Below the pieces are notes generated by a model. That model ran no database searches and had not been told where the DNA came from. It saw only the letters and a list, made by a program, of their open reading frames with translations. Of a stretch of DNA of 64,000 nucleotides, positions 1 to 7,560 are shown one piece after another. Within the stretch, counting starts at the first letter, position 1; every line of letters begins with the position of its first letter. The stretch is from Rhodospirillaceae bacterium (GTDB lineage Bacteria; Pseudomonadota; Alphaproteobacteria; UBA8366; Aestuariispiraceae), in NCBI GenBank assembly GCA_002709955.1, contig PAQY01000013.1, positions 62,001 to 126,000 on the forward strand, given 5' to 3'. A program made the position numbers and the translations under genes.

Positions 1-2
1 AT

Positions 3-644
3 GCTTATCTCAGCTATCTTGGCATGCCAGGGCTGACTGCCCTGATCGCGTTGGATTTGATCGGGGATGTAAAACCGGGGGAAACAGTGCTTGTCTCTGC
101 CGCGTCCGGTGCCGTGGGGCAGGTCGTGGGCCAGATTGCCAAAATTCGGGGTGCCCGCGCCGTGGCCGTGGCCAGCAGCCAGGAAAAGCTGGACTGGTGT
201 GCGACGCTGGGCTTTGACGCAGGCATCAATTATCGCACACAGGATGACTTAGCCGCCGCAATCAAACAGGCCTGTCCAAAGGGTGTCGATGTGTTTTTCG
301 ACAATACGGCGGGCCCGATCCACGACGCGGTGATGAACAATCTGGCCCTGAACGCGCGGATCATCATCTGTGGCACGATCAGCCTGGCTGGTCAGTTTGA
401 ACAGCCGGATATGGGCGAACGGTTCCTGCGCAAAATCCTGGTCGCCCGCGCCCGAATGGAGGGTTTCCTGATCTTCGATCACACAGATAAATTCGACGCC
501 GCCCGCCAGCAATTGGCCCAATGGGAAAAGGCGGGCAAGCTGACCTTCAAGACGGATATCATGGACGGAATAGACGCAATGCCCCAGGCCTTCCTGAACC
601 TGCTCACCTCCCAGAATTTCGGCAAACAGGTGGTGCGGGTTTAG
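3..644 (+). CDS. NADP-dependent medium-chain oxidoreductase (3' part only)
   Basis: This is the C-terminal ~213 residues of a zinc-independent medium-chain dehydrogenase/reductase of the CurA/quinone oxidoreductase type, which reduces alkenal, enone or quinone double bonds with NADPH. The reading frame is open to the left edge, so the ORF-track start at 24 is internal: the residues before it (YLGMPGLTA) match the conserved loop ahead of the Rossmann domain in this family. The nucleotide-binding motif SAASGAVGQ lies about 30 residues in, and the C-terminus (FGKQVVRV) is intact. About 120 N-terminal residues are missing because of the window edge, not mutation. The substrate cannot be told from the sequence. 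Confidence 0.85.
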   Translation, partial: AYLSYLGMPGLTALIALDLIGDVKPGETVLVSAASGAVGQVVGQIAKIRGARAVAVASSQEKLDWCATLGFDAGINYRTQDDLAAAIKQACPKGVDVFFDNTAGPIHDAVMNNLALNARIIICGTISLAGQFEQPDMGERFLRKILVARARMEGFLIFDHTDKFDAARQQLAQWEKAGKLTFKTDIMDGIDAMPQAFLNLLTSQNFGKQVVRV

Positions 645-760
645 GGAGAGAAAGCCGATCCAACGTAACGAATTTCATCTAACTCCATCCTACGAAACTG
701 TTGTGAAAACGCCATGGGAACACATACTATGGTTGTGGTGGTGCTTGAGGGGTGGATGTG

Positions 761-1783
761 ATGAATATGCCGGGTTTAAATAGATTTATCGCCTTGGGTG
801 CTTTCCTTTTGAGTGTGATCGCGACCCCGGCCTTGGCGAATGAATTGCCGCGTCTTCCAGAACAGTCGGAACACACGAAAGACATTGCTGGTTCCATCGA
901 AGATGTCATCGCGCTGCAAAAGGCCTATTGGGGGGATTGCGATCCCTTGCTGGATGCCATCCCCGAAGACTCGCTGTCTGCAACAATGGAGCCGAAGACG
1001 CGGCGGTTGGCGATTGAGTTGCTAGAGCGGGGGCTGTGCCTGCCCTATGACCCAGAACTATCGCTTCGATTGATTGAAGCGGGCCATGATCAGAAAGACC
1101 CACGTGCAACGCTGCTGTTGGGATGGCGATATTGGTATGGCTATGGCGTGGAAACTGATATCGAACGGGCGAAAGACCTAATTGATGAAGCAATGCTGGC
1201 CTTCACGCCTTATCGAACCAGTGTGACTGCGGCATGGACGCAGTTTCTGAACGGCCGCCAAGTACCAGACTATGTGCGCGAGTGGGATGGTTGGTTTGCC
1301 CGGCAGGTTGATACAGAAGAGAAGAAAGTCCTGTTTGCATACCATTTGCTGGACGGGGCGTTGATCCTGCCAGACGGTCGCTTGCTGGGCTCCAGACCAC
1401 AGATTGCGTCAAAATGGTTTTCAGTGTTGGCGGTCAAAAATTTTGAGATTCAGTATCGATATGGAATTTTGCTATACGCTGGGCGTTTTGGGGAAGAGGC
1501 GCGCAGAGATGCCGATTATATGCTTATGCGGCCAGCAAGATGCCACTTTCTGCCAGCAGTCATGACCATGGCTGAAATCAGTTTTAAAGAAGGCCTAGAC
1601 GGCGTTCCTGGTGGATGGGAAAACGCTTATATTTGGTACAGAGTCGCTGATGCATTGGGCGTCGATGTAAAGAGCCAGTTAAGGACAGCAAAAATGAATC
1701 TATCCCCTTTGGATCTGTACGGGAATGACCCCCATCTAGAAAATATGGTTGATATTTGGATGGACAAAGGCTCTAGCTGCTGA
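761..1783 (+). CDS. Exported Sel1-like repeat protein, function unknown
   Basis: A 340-aa protein with a clear N-terminal signal peptide (hydrophobic core then ATPALA-NE, cleavage near residue 26), so it is periplasmic or secreted. A Sel1-like motif (LGWRYWYGYGVETD followed by a helix) is visible near residues 115-145 and the rest looks helical, suggesting a scaffold of TPR/Sel1 type. The track begins at GTG 752; the ATG at 761 is preferred because GAGGGG lies about 9 bases ahead and it starts the signal peptide naturally. It is monocistronic, convergent with the immunity/toxin island downstream. I do not recognise a specific family, and no enzymatic motif is visible. Confidence 0.7.
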   Translation: MNMPGLNRFIALGAFLLSVIATPALANELPRLPEQSEHTKDIAGSIEDVIALQKAYWGDCDPLLDAIPEDSLSATMEPKTRRLAIELLERGLCLPYDPELSLRLIEAGHDQKDPRATLLLGWRYWYGYGVETDIERAKDLIDEAMLAFTPYRTSVTAAWTQFLNGRQVPDYVREWDGWFARQVDTEEKKVLFAYHLLDGALILPDGRLLGSRPQIASKWFSVLAVKNFEIQYRYGILLYAGRFGEEARRDADYMLMRPARCHFLPAVMTMAEISFKEGLDGVPGGWENAYIWYRVADALGVDVKSQLRTAKMNLSPLDLYGNDPHLENMVDIWMDKGSSC

Positions 1784-1788
1784 ATGCT

Positions 1789-1938
1789 TTAGTGAAATAA
1801 CCGGCATTTATCACTGGTTTTACCGGTAACAACAATTTCATCATCTTTATGCACGAGCACCCAAAGTCCCTGTTTTGGGTATGAAAAATACTGTTTGCTG
1901 GTATCATGATTTCCCGATTCTGGCTGATGCCCGCTATT
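1789..1938 (-). other. Startless open fragment downstream of the second immunity gene
   Basis: Directly after the stop of the distal immunity gene, one minus-strand frame stays open for 49 codons to a TAA but has no ATG near its start. The encoded stretch (for example QYFSYPKQGLWVLVHKDD) reads like genuine protein, alternating hydrophobic and charged residues. Because the first immunity gene is followed at the same place by a remnant of the toxin tip, this may be a remnant of a second, unrelated toxin C-terminus. A 49-codon open frame can also occur by chance, so this stays tentative. Confidence 0.25.
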
Positions 1939-1943
1939 TCATC

Positions 1944-2225
1944 TTAGCTATTATAGAACGCAGCATGGAGCAGACGCGCGACCCATCGCCAGTCGGGCTG
2001 TTCGGGCGCACCTGAACCGTACCCAACGTTACGCGCCCAGCTGTCTAAGGCGCGGGTCACTCCCTCCATTCCCTCCAGGTAATCAATGACGCCCTGCTGT
2101 TCAAATAGGCTGCGGTTATAAGCATCTAACAGCTTATTAATATAATCCGCCAAATCTTCATGTGAAGTGACCAATTCAGCATCCCTTGCAATTTTTTGAT
2201 TAGGGGTAGCATCTGTGTTGATCAT
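1944..2225 (-). CDS. Candidate immunity protein, distal paralog
   Basis: A 93-aa acidic, soluble, mostly helical protein without signal peptide. It is a clear paralog of the 2364-2645 product: aligned without gaps, 41 of 93 residues match by hand count, with a strongly shared C-terminal core WARNVG(Y/F)G.GAPEQP.W.W...LLH. The track starts it at 2249; ATG 2225 is preferred because AGAAAGGAG sits 6-7 bases upstream and the protein then has exactly the length of its paralog. It is the last gene of the toxin island and follows a frameshifted orphan toxin tip. Small tandem paralogs behind a long protein with a variable tip are typical of immunity genes in polymorphic toxin loci. The immunity role is inferred from position; I do not know a named Imm family for it. 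Confidence 0.65.
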   Translation of the reverse strand: MINTDATPNQKIARDAELVTSHEDLADYINKLLDAYNRSLFEQQGVIDYLEGMEGVTRALDSWARNVGYGSGAPEQPDWRWVARLLHAAFYNS

Positions 2226-2241
2226 AAGATGCTCCTTTCTA

Positions 2242-2360
2242 TTAATCATCTAAAGGGTCGTTTGCCCTGATCCGAATATTCATACCGTGATTTTTGTTCC
2301 TGTTTTCCAACGATTAGCCTCGACCTCCGCTGATGTCGCCTTGCGATAGTGCAGGTCCGC
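2242..2360 (-). pseudogene. Orphan toxin tip with a one-base frameshift
   Basis: The space between the two immunity genes encodes a copy of the toxin C-terminus. After the stop of the proximal immunity gene the frame reads DLHYRKATSAEVEANRWK, matching DLQYRKATAAEIARDGWK of the intact toxin. The next frame then continues RNKNHGMNIRIR to a TAA, aligning without gaps to the toxin's TSENDGHSLRIQ. The remnant is 119 nt, one base short of 40 codons, so a single deletion near the WK codons explains the break. It has no start codon or ribosome site. The TAA is followed almost at once by the AAAGGAG of the distal immunity gene, so tip and immunity gene form one ancestral cassette. Confidence 0.8.
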
Positions 2361-2363
2361 ATC

Positions 2364-2645
2364 TTAGCTGTGCAAGAATGAAACATGAAGCAAGCGCCCC
2401 ATCCATTTCCAACTGGGTTGCTCAGGTGCACCGGGGCCAAATCCTACATTTCGCGCCCAATGATCCATAGCTTCCGTGATGTGCAGCATACCTGTAAGAT
2501 ACTCGCGAGCATCTTGTTCCTCGAAATAACCTTCGTCATATGCTTCTAAGAGCTGGTTCATGAAAGTGATTAGGTCCTCGCGTGTTTGAATAGCTTCTTG
2601 GGCGATTTTCAATGCCTCACAGCGTGCCTGAATTGAATACTCCAT
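2364..2645 (-). CDS. Candidate immunity protein, proximal paralog
   Basis: A 93-aa soluble helical protein starting 3 bases after the toxin stop codon, so it is almost certainly translated with the toxin; an AAAGG-like site lies in the last toxin codons. It shares the core motif WARNVGFGPGAPEQP with the second small gene downstream. There is no signal peptide or transmembrane segment, so it would act in the cytoplasm. Its position immediately behind a gene whose C-terminal domain looks like a toxin makes it the cognate immunity candidate. Both paralogs end in AGC-TAA-GATG, so homology runs a few bases beyond the stop and may mark the recombination joint. Function is inferred from context only. 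Confidence 0.7.
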   Translation of the reverse strand: MEYSIQARCEALKIAQEAIQTREDLITFMNQLLEAYDEGYFEEQDAREYLTGMLHITEAMDHWARNVGFGPGAPEQPSWKWMGRLLHVSFLHS

Positions 2646-2648
2646 GAT

Positions 2649-4655
2649 CTATTGCCTTTTCTTTGGTGCGTTCGGTTGAATTCGTAATGAGTGACCATCG
2701 TTTTCTGAGGTGTTTTTCCATCCATCTCTCGCGATCTCCGCTGCAGTTGCCTTGCGATATTGGAGGTCTTTTCCAGCTTCGCGGGCGGCGATGAGGCGGC
2801 GGTGGTCCAGGGTCCAGACTTTGCCATCTCTTTCATATATCCGTATTGGCGGGATATCATCGGCCTTACCAGCCGCAAAGTCGTCGCGTGTTTCTTCCAA
2901 TGATTTCCCGTCGCGAAATCGCCTCGAAATTGTGTCCTGCATTGTGCGAATACGCTTTGGATTGATCTTGCCATTTTCCGGCAGGGAATCGTACTCTCTT
3001 TTTTCCATTGGATTTTCTGTTTTGGATACCGATGGGATCTGGGGTCTTGTCTTGCCCTCAACGACCGGTTGAGTCTGATTTGGGCTCCCTGATTTCTGCC
3101 GCCCCTTTTTGTTACCGATACCACCAAAACCCGCGCCTGCGGCGATTGCCATTTCGGTTGCTTTTCGGAAATCGCCACTGTTGTTTTCTGCTGCAAGGCC
3201 GAATTGCTGAAAAGCATTCAGGGCTGCTGCATCAGCATGCGCTTTCGTATCTGGGGGCGGTCTGTGATATATGGTGCCGTCCTGGTTGATCACATCGTTC
3301 CGACCAATACCCGAACCGCTGTCAGGCGTTTGGTATTCGCCATTTGGCATGCGTAATTCATTGCGGATGTTCTCGGCTGCTCCAGTATCTGCCAGTGGCT
3401 TGAGATTGGAGATTTGATCCGCACCGATATTCTGTAATTTCAGAAACCAGTTTTTGTCTGAGTAGAAGTCATTCTGATAGGCATCAGCGATCTGTTTGAC
3501 GGCATTAGGATCTTCCAGATTTTCCAATATCTGTTCATACAGGCGCGTTCGATAGTCCTCATCACTTTCGCCATCTTGCCTATGCACGCCGGATTGATCT
3601 GCTTCTGGCGGAGAGATTGATGTATCGTCAGGGTGTGGATTCGGGGTTCTACCCTGAGCCCCTTTGTCTGATCGGTCCTCCTGGTCGGATCGTTCGGGTA
3701 AATCACCTCCACCGCCTTCGGGTGCCCCGGTAGGCGTAGGTTGGTCGCCAGAATTGTGTCCAATGCCGGGCATGCTCCCCTCAGAAGCAGAGGGGTCGTT
3801 GCTGTTGATGACTGTTGGGCCAAATCGATAAGGCCAGCGAGGGGCAAGAGAGACTCCTGTGCTCGGCTTGCCATTCGATGCGTCTGGCATGGGAACGGCT
3901 GTCGAGGGGCCAAGATCAACGTAAAAACCAGGATCAATGTCGCGTGGGTTTCTATGCTCCTGATTGAAATCAGGCCGTGCCTTTCCATCGCGTGTATTGT
4001 GCTCATGCCGCCCGAAAATATGCTCCCAGTCCGGCGGCTGTCCAGGTCTGCGGCTTTGGGCGCCTGGATACTGTGGGGAGATGAGAAGATCCAAAATGCG
4101 ATTGCCCGTTGGACGCTTTTGCATGTGTCTCAGGCTGGATTGGGTATCAGGAACTTGAACCTTGGTGAGCAGATGCTCCAAGGATAATGCTGGTTGTTCA
4201 TCCTGAATGGGGCGGCCGGTCGCGTCTGTTCGGGCCGGGTTTGGATAGGCGGTTTGCCAGAGTTTTTGGACTGTGTCTTTCAAGGTGGTTGCGGCGGGGC
4301 CTGTCTGCCAATAGTCGTCGCGCTGCATCAGTGATTTGATGTAGCCATCGACGCGGTCTCTCTCTGACTCCAGGGAATCGGCAGGGTCTGGTTGTGGCAC
4401 GCGAGGTGCCTTCAGATCAGCCGCAGCCTTGCGGCGGGCCTCAATCCGGGCGCGCATATGTTCATTCAATGTGAATGGTTGTTGAATGTCGGTCAATTGC
4501 GGCTCTTTGGGCCGTAATGATGTCCCCCCATGCGCGCCGGTCGCGAGCGCGGTGCGGGCAGGCCCCATCCTGCTCGCGGCGTCTTCCAGCGACCGGCGCT
4601 TGGTAAAGAAATTAGACCCAAGCTGTTCTGGTCGGTCATAAGGAAATCGCGTCAT
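2649..4655 (-). CDS. Polymorphic-toxin-like protein with C-terminal ParB-like domain
   Basis: A 668-aa protein without signal peptide or clear membrane segment. The first ~540 residues are rich in Pro, Gly, Asp and Gln, with low-complexity linkers and a GIGHNSG motif near residue 300, and resemble no family I recognise. Residues ~560-660 form a compact domain (INPKRIRTMQDTISRRF, then PPIRIYERDGKVWTLDHRRLIAAREAG, ending in W/T/DG/LRI) with the layout of ParB-like domains at the C-terminus of bacterial polymorphic toxins. Tandem candidate immunity genes and an orphan copy of the last 39 codons support the toxin reading. No Rhs, VgrG, PAAR or two-partner secretion gene is nearby, so the export route is unknown. 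GGGGGT lies about 10 bases before the ATG. A phage- or plasmid-type ParB-domain protein is the main alternative. Confidence 0.6.
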   Translation of the reverse strand: MTRFPYDRPEQLGSNFFTKRRSLEDAASRMGPARTALATGAHGGTSLRPKEPQLTDIQQPFTLNEHMRARIEARRKAAADLKAPRVPQPDPADSLESERDRVDGYIKSLMQRDDYWQTGPAATTLKDTVQKLWQTAYPNPARTDATGRPIQDEQPALSLEHLLTKVQVPDTQSSLRHMQKRPTGNRILDLLISPQYPGAQSRRPGQPPDWEHIFGRHEHNTRDGKARPDFNQEHRNPRDIDPGFYVDLGPSTAVPMPDASNGKPSTGVSLAPRWPYRFGPTVINSNDPSASEGSMPGIGHNSGDQPTPTGAPEGGGGDLPERSDQEDRSDKGAQGRTPNPHPDDTSISPPEADQSGVHRQDGESDEDYRTRLYEQILENLEDPNAVKQIADAYQNDFYSDKNWFLKLQNIGADQISNLKPLADTGAAENIRNELRMPNGEYQTPDSGSGIGRNDVINQDGTIYHRPPPDTKAHADAAALNAFQQFGLAAENNSGDFRKATEMAIAAGAGFGGIGNKKGRQKSGSPNQTQPVVEGKTRPQIPSVSKTENPMEKREYDSLPENGKINPKRIRTMQDTISRRFRDGKSLEETRDDFAAGKADDIPPIRIYERDGKVWTLDHRRLIAAREAGKDLQYRKATAAEIARDGWKNTSENDGHSLRIQPNAPKKRQ

Positions 4656-5097
4656 TTAATTTACCCCCTATTTGTTCTTTTGGTAGGGTTTATAAAACCG
4701 GACTAAGATGTCCGGTTAAAATACGCCTTGCCAAAATCACCCCCAAACCTCTCATGCGTCCTTCGGCAGTCTTTCTAGCCTGAAGCCTCTCTTTCACTCA
4801 TCCTTGAGAAGCGATTTGACCAAAGACTAAAACGCATGATTGTTATTTTTATAAAACACCCTTGACTCCGTGTCAATTATAAAAAGAACAAAAATCGGAT
4901 AAATATGATAATGCACCACATTAACTCTTTGCGAATGGGGTGGCTGCAAGAAATTAGGACGGGATCGTGACGTTGGACTGACCGCTGCGCTGGCCTGTGA
5001 CGTTTCGATCGGCAGAATTTTCTGTTGCTTGTTAATTGACCTGGAATGATTAGGTTTTGACTCAGACAAACAGTTCTCAAACAAAAGGACGTCTCTC
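4656..5097. other. AT-rich divergent intergenic region, toxin and bdhA promoters
   Basis: About 440 bases separate the toxin gene (minus) from bdhA (plus). It is visibly richer in A and T than the surrounding genes. ORF-track entries here (for example 4827-5144 minus) show no family features or ribosome sites. The only ordered element I see is the palindrome at 4696-4717. Promoters for both flanking genes must lie here, but no box is convincing enough to mark. Confidence 0.5.
4696..4717. promoter_or_regulatory. Perfect inverted repeat upstream of the toxin gene
   Basis: The arms AACCGGAC and GTCCGGTT are perfect 8-base inverted repeats separated by TAAGAT. The centre lies about 50 bases upstream of the toxin ATG, where an operator would control this transcription unit. 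As RNA it could also form a hairpin in the toxin leader; no U-tract follows, so a terminator is less likely. The binding protein is unknown. Confidence 0.5.
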
Positions 5098-5880
5098 ATG
5101 TTGAATGGAAAAGTGGCTCTTGTGACCGGCTCTACCAGTGGCATTGGCTTGGCGATGGCCCGGGCGCTGGCGCAGTCCGGGGCGAAGGTGATGCTGAACG
5201 GGCTGGGCGATGCGGCTGAGATCGAGAAGACCCGCGCCGACTTGGCCCAGGAAACCGGCCAGGAAATCGGTTATCACGGTGCCAATATGATGAAAGAGGA
5301 CGAGATTGTTGATGCGGTTGAACAGACTGTAAAGACGTTCGGCAGTCTGGACATCCTGGTCAATAATGCAGGCATTCAGCATGTCAGCAAGATTGAGGAT
5401 TTCCCGACCGCGAAATGGGATGCGATCATTGCGATCAATCTGACATCGGCCTTTCATTCCACCAAGGCGGCCTTGCCACATATGCGGAAATCCGGTTGGG
5501 GCCGCATTATCAACACGGCGTCGGCCCATGGTTTGGTCGGCAGCCCGTTCAAATCCGCCTATGTCGCGGCCAAGCATGGCATTGTAGGCTTCACCAAGGT
5601 CACCGCGCTGGAGGCGGCGGGTTCGGGAATCACTTGTAATGCGATCAATCCGGGTTGGGTGCGCACAGAACTGGTTGAACGCCAGATTGAGGCCGCGGCG
5701 ACGGAGAAAAACTGCACTGTTGAAAAGGCTGCCGCCGATATCCTGGCAGAAAAGCAACCTTCTATGGATTTCGTGACGCCAGAGCAACTGGGCGGTGTGC
5801 TGGTCTTCCTGTGCTCCCCTTCTGCGGATCAGATTACCGGGATTTCCCTGTCGGTCGATGGCGGTTGGACGGCACGATAA
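5098..5880 (+). CDS. bdhA: D-3-hydroxybutyrate dehydrogenase
   Basis: A 260-aa short-chain dehydrogenase, the usual size for NAD-dependent D-3-hydroxybutyrate dehydrogenase, which oxidises 3-hydroxybutyrate (for example from polyhydroxybutyrate) to acetoacetate in the cytoplasm. Visible are the TGSTSGIG cofactor loop at residues 10-17, VNNAG near 88-92, the catalytic serine region NTASAHG and the catalytic YVAAKHG with Tyr and Lys. The NPGWVRTELV segment and the C-terminal ISLSVDGGWTA are characteristic of this subfamily. AAAGGA precedes the ATG by about 9 bases. It stands alone, divergent from the toxin island. The subfamily assignment is fairly secure from the C-terminal half; another SDR activity cannot be fully excluded. 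Confidence 0.88.
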   Translation: MLNGKVALVTGSTSGIGLAMARALAQSGAKVMLNGLGDAAEIEKTRADLAQETGQEIGYHGANMMKEDEIVDAVEQTVKTFGSLDILVNNAGIQHVSKIEDFPTAKWDAIIAINLTSAFHSTKAALPHMRKSGWGRIINTASAHGLVGSPFKSAYVAAKHGIVGFTKVTALEAAGSGITCNAINPGWVRTELVERQIEAAATEKNCTVEKAAADILAEKQPSMDFVTPEQLGGVLVFLCSPSADQITGISLSVDGGWTAR

Positions 5881-6238
5881 GATATCCTTTTCAGGGGCTT
5901 GAAAGGGTGTTGTTCTGAGTTTTTCTCGGTTTGGTGTAAAAAATTGAACACTGTCCCTCGTTTGACGCATAAGACTGTTGACCAGATGGAATAGGACCGC
6001 TACCGTCCTTTCCCAGTGAGGCAAGTTGAACAGGGGGCACCGGGAGATCGGAACAATTCGACACGGGTGCTGGGATTTCAAAAGAAGGCTGTCGGGGCAC
6101 CGGCAGCCTTCTTTTGTATTGGCGACGGCTGCTTGTATCAGGGGTGATATTTGAGCGATCAGCCTGTGCTTTCCAGCCTTTGCTGAACGCATTACTGTGG
6201 CCTGCCAAAACAGTCCACCAATGGGGGGAGGAATACGG
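5881..6238 (+). other. Long leader region before metY
   Basis: 358 bases lie between bdhA and metY. They contain a possible promoter (TTGAAC near 5944 and CATAAG near 5968, 18 bases apart), a GC-rich potentially structured stretch around 6010-6075 where CCCAG/CTGGG and GCACC/GGTGC can pair, and a strong intrinsic terminator at 6082-6117. Another 120 bases, then GGGGGGAGG, lead to the metY ATG. It does not match the SAM-I, SAM-II, SAM-IV or cobalamin consensus as I remember them. It may be a leader attenuator, a small RNA, or simply the bdhA terminator followed by a metY promoter. Confidence 0.4.
6082..6117 (+). terminator. Intrinsic terminator upstream of metY
   Basis: The sequence AAGAAGGCTGTCGG, loop GGCA, CCGGCAGCCTTCTT forms a 14-pair stem with one G-U pair, followed by a short T-rich run. 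It lies about 200 bases after the bdhA stop and 120 bases before the metY start, so it could end bdhA transcripts or act in attenuation of metY. Confidence 0.8.
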
Positions 6239-7546
6239 ATGAAGCCGGATTTCCTGAAATTTGACACGTTGAGTCTGCATGCAGGGCAACAGCCGGACCC
6301 GGTGACCGGCGCACGGGCAGTGCCGATCTATCAGACGACTTCCTATGTCTTTGACAGCACAGACCATGCCGCAGCTTTGTTCAATCTGGAACGCCCCGGT
6401 CATATTTATTCGCGTATTTCCAATCCCACCGTTGCGGTGCTGGAGGAACGAATCGCAGCCCTGGACGGCGGTGTTGGCGCGGTGGCGACGGCCAGTGGTC
6501 ATGCGGCCCTGTTTCTGGCGATCTCAACCCTGATGGGTCAGGGCGGGCACATCGTTGCATCGAAATCGCTGTATGGCGGATCGATCAACATGTTCCTGCA
6601 CACGCTGCCCCGGTTCGGGATTACCGCGACCCTTGTCGATCCGCGCAAGCCGGAAGAATTTGAAGCCGCGATCCGGTCTGAAACCCGGTTGGTTTTTGCA
6701 GAAATTCTGGGCAATCCCAACCTGGAAGTTCTGGATATTGAGGCCGTGGCCGATGTCGCCCATCGCCATGGCCTGCCGCTGATGATCGATGGCACATTCA
6801 ACACGCCCTATCTGTGTCGCGCCATTGATCATGGTGCGGATATCATTATGCATTCGGCAACGAAATGGCTGGGGGGGCATGGTGTTGCGATGGGGGGTGC
6901 CCTGGTTGATGCCGGGCGCTTCGATTGGTTCGCCCAGGCGGAGAAATTCCCGACCCTGACCGAGCCTTACGCCGCCTATCATGGCATTGTCTTTGCGGAA
7001 GAATATGGCCCGGCTGGCTTTATTACCCGTGCCAGGGCGGAAGGGCTGCGGGACTTTGGCGCGGTGTTGAGCCCGTCCAGCGCGTTCTATCTGTTGCAGG
7101 GGATCGAAACCCTGCCCCTGCGTATGGAGAAGCATGTCGCCAATGCCCGTATTGTGGCGGATTTCCTGGCCGGACATGAAGCGGTGGAATGGGTGAATTA
7201 TCCAGGCCTGGAAAGCCATCCGGATCACAAGATTGCCCAGAAATATCTGCCAAAAGGGCCGGGCAGCATGCTGGCCTTTGGTGTTAAGGGCGGTCGGGCT
7301 GCGGGGGCCAAGTTTATAGAATCGGTGGAATTGTTCAGCCATCTGGCCAATGTCGGGGATGCGAAATCTTTGGTCCTCCATCCGGCCTCGACAACCCACC
7401 AACAGATGACGAAGGAACAACTGGCCGCCGCCGGGATCGGGGATGATCTGATCCGTGTTTCGGTTGGCCTGGAAGACCCAAGCGATTTGCTGGCAGATCT
7501 GAAACAAGCCCTTCGGCGGGCCTATAAAGTCGCCGCTGCGGAATAA
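6239..7546 (+). CDS. metY: O-acetylhomoserine sulfhydrylase
   Basis: A 435-aa Cys/Met metabolism PLP enzyme. The length, the start FDTLSLHAGQQPDPVTGARAVPIYQTTSYVF and the insert FAEEYGPAGFI are typical of MetY, which joins O-acetylhomoserine with sulfide to give homocysteine in the cytoplasm. The PLP lysine is in SATKWLGGHG, and YSRISNPTVAVLEERIAALDGG carries phosphate and cofactor contacts. The track starts at 6197, but ATG 6239 has GGGGGGAGG 8 bases upstream and begins the conserved domain. An alpha/beta hydrolase and a thioesterase follow in a tight operon. The window also holds a MetZ paralog at 50404, so two direct sulfhydrylation routes may exist. The structured leader with terminator suggests regulation by methionine or SAM status, not proven. 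Confidence 0.92.
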   Translation: MKPDFLKFDTLSLHAGQQPDPVTGARAVPIYQTTSYVFDSTDHAAALFNLERPGHIYSRISNPTVAVLEERIAALDGGVGAVATASGHAALFLAISTLMGQGGHIVASKSLYGGSINMFLHTLPRFGITATLVDPRKPEEFEAAIRSETRLVFAEILGNPNLEVLDIEAVADVAHRHGLPLMIDGTFNTPYLCRAIDHGADIIMHSATKWLGGHGVAMGGALVDAGRFDWFAQAEKFPTLTEPYAAYHGIVFAEEYGPAGFITRARAEGLRDFGAVLSPSSAFYLLQGIETLPLRMEKHVANARIVADFLAGHEAVEWVNYPGLESHPDHKIAQKYLPKGPGSMLAFGVKGGRAAGAKFIESVELFSHLANVGDAKSLVLHPASTTHQQMTKEQLAAAGIGDDLIRVSVGLEDPSDLLADLKQALRRAYKVAAAE

Positions 7547-7560
7547 AGGGGGCACGCGTT

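Noticed and set aside
6010-6117. SAM-II, SAM-I or cobalamin riboswitch before metY
   Set aside because: Conserved core strings of these classes, as I remember them, are absent. Kept only as an unclassified structured leader.
5077-6267. 396-aa minus-strand ORF over bdhA and the metY leader
   Set aside because: It is antisense to bdhA, whose SDR motifs are unmistakable, and shows no family features of its own. It is a shadow of high-GC coding sequence.
6524-7555. 343-aa minus-strand ORF over metY
   Set aside because: Antisense shadow of metY; composition rich in Arg, Gly and Gln without any recognisable domain.
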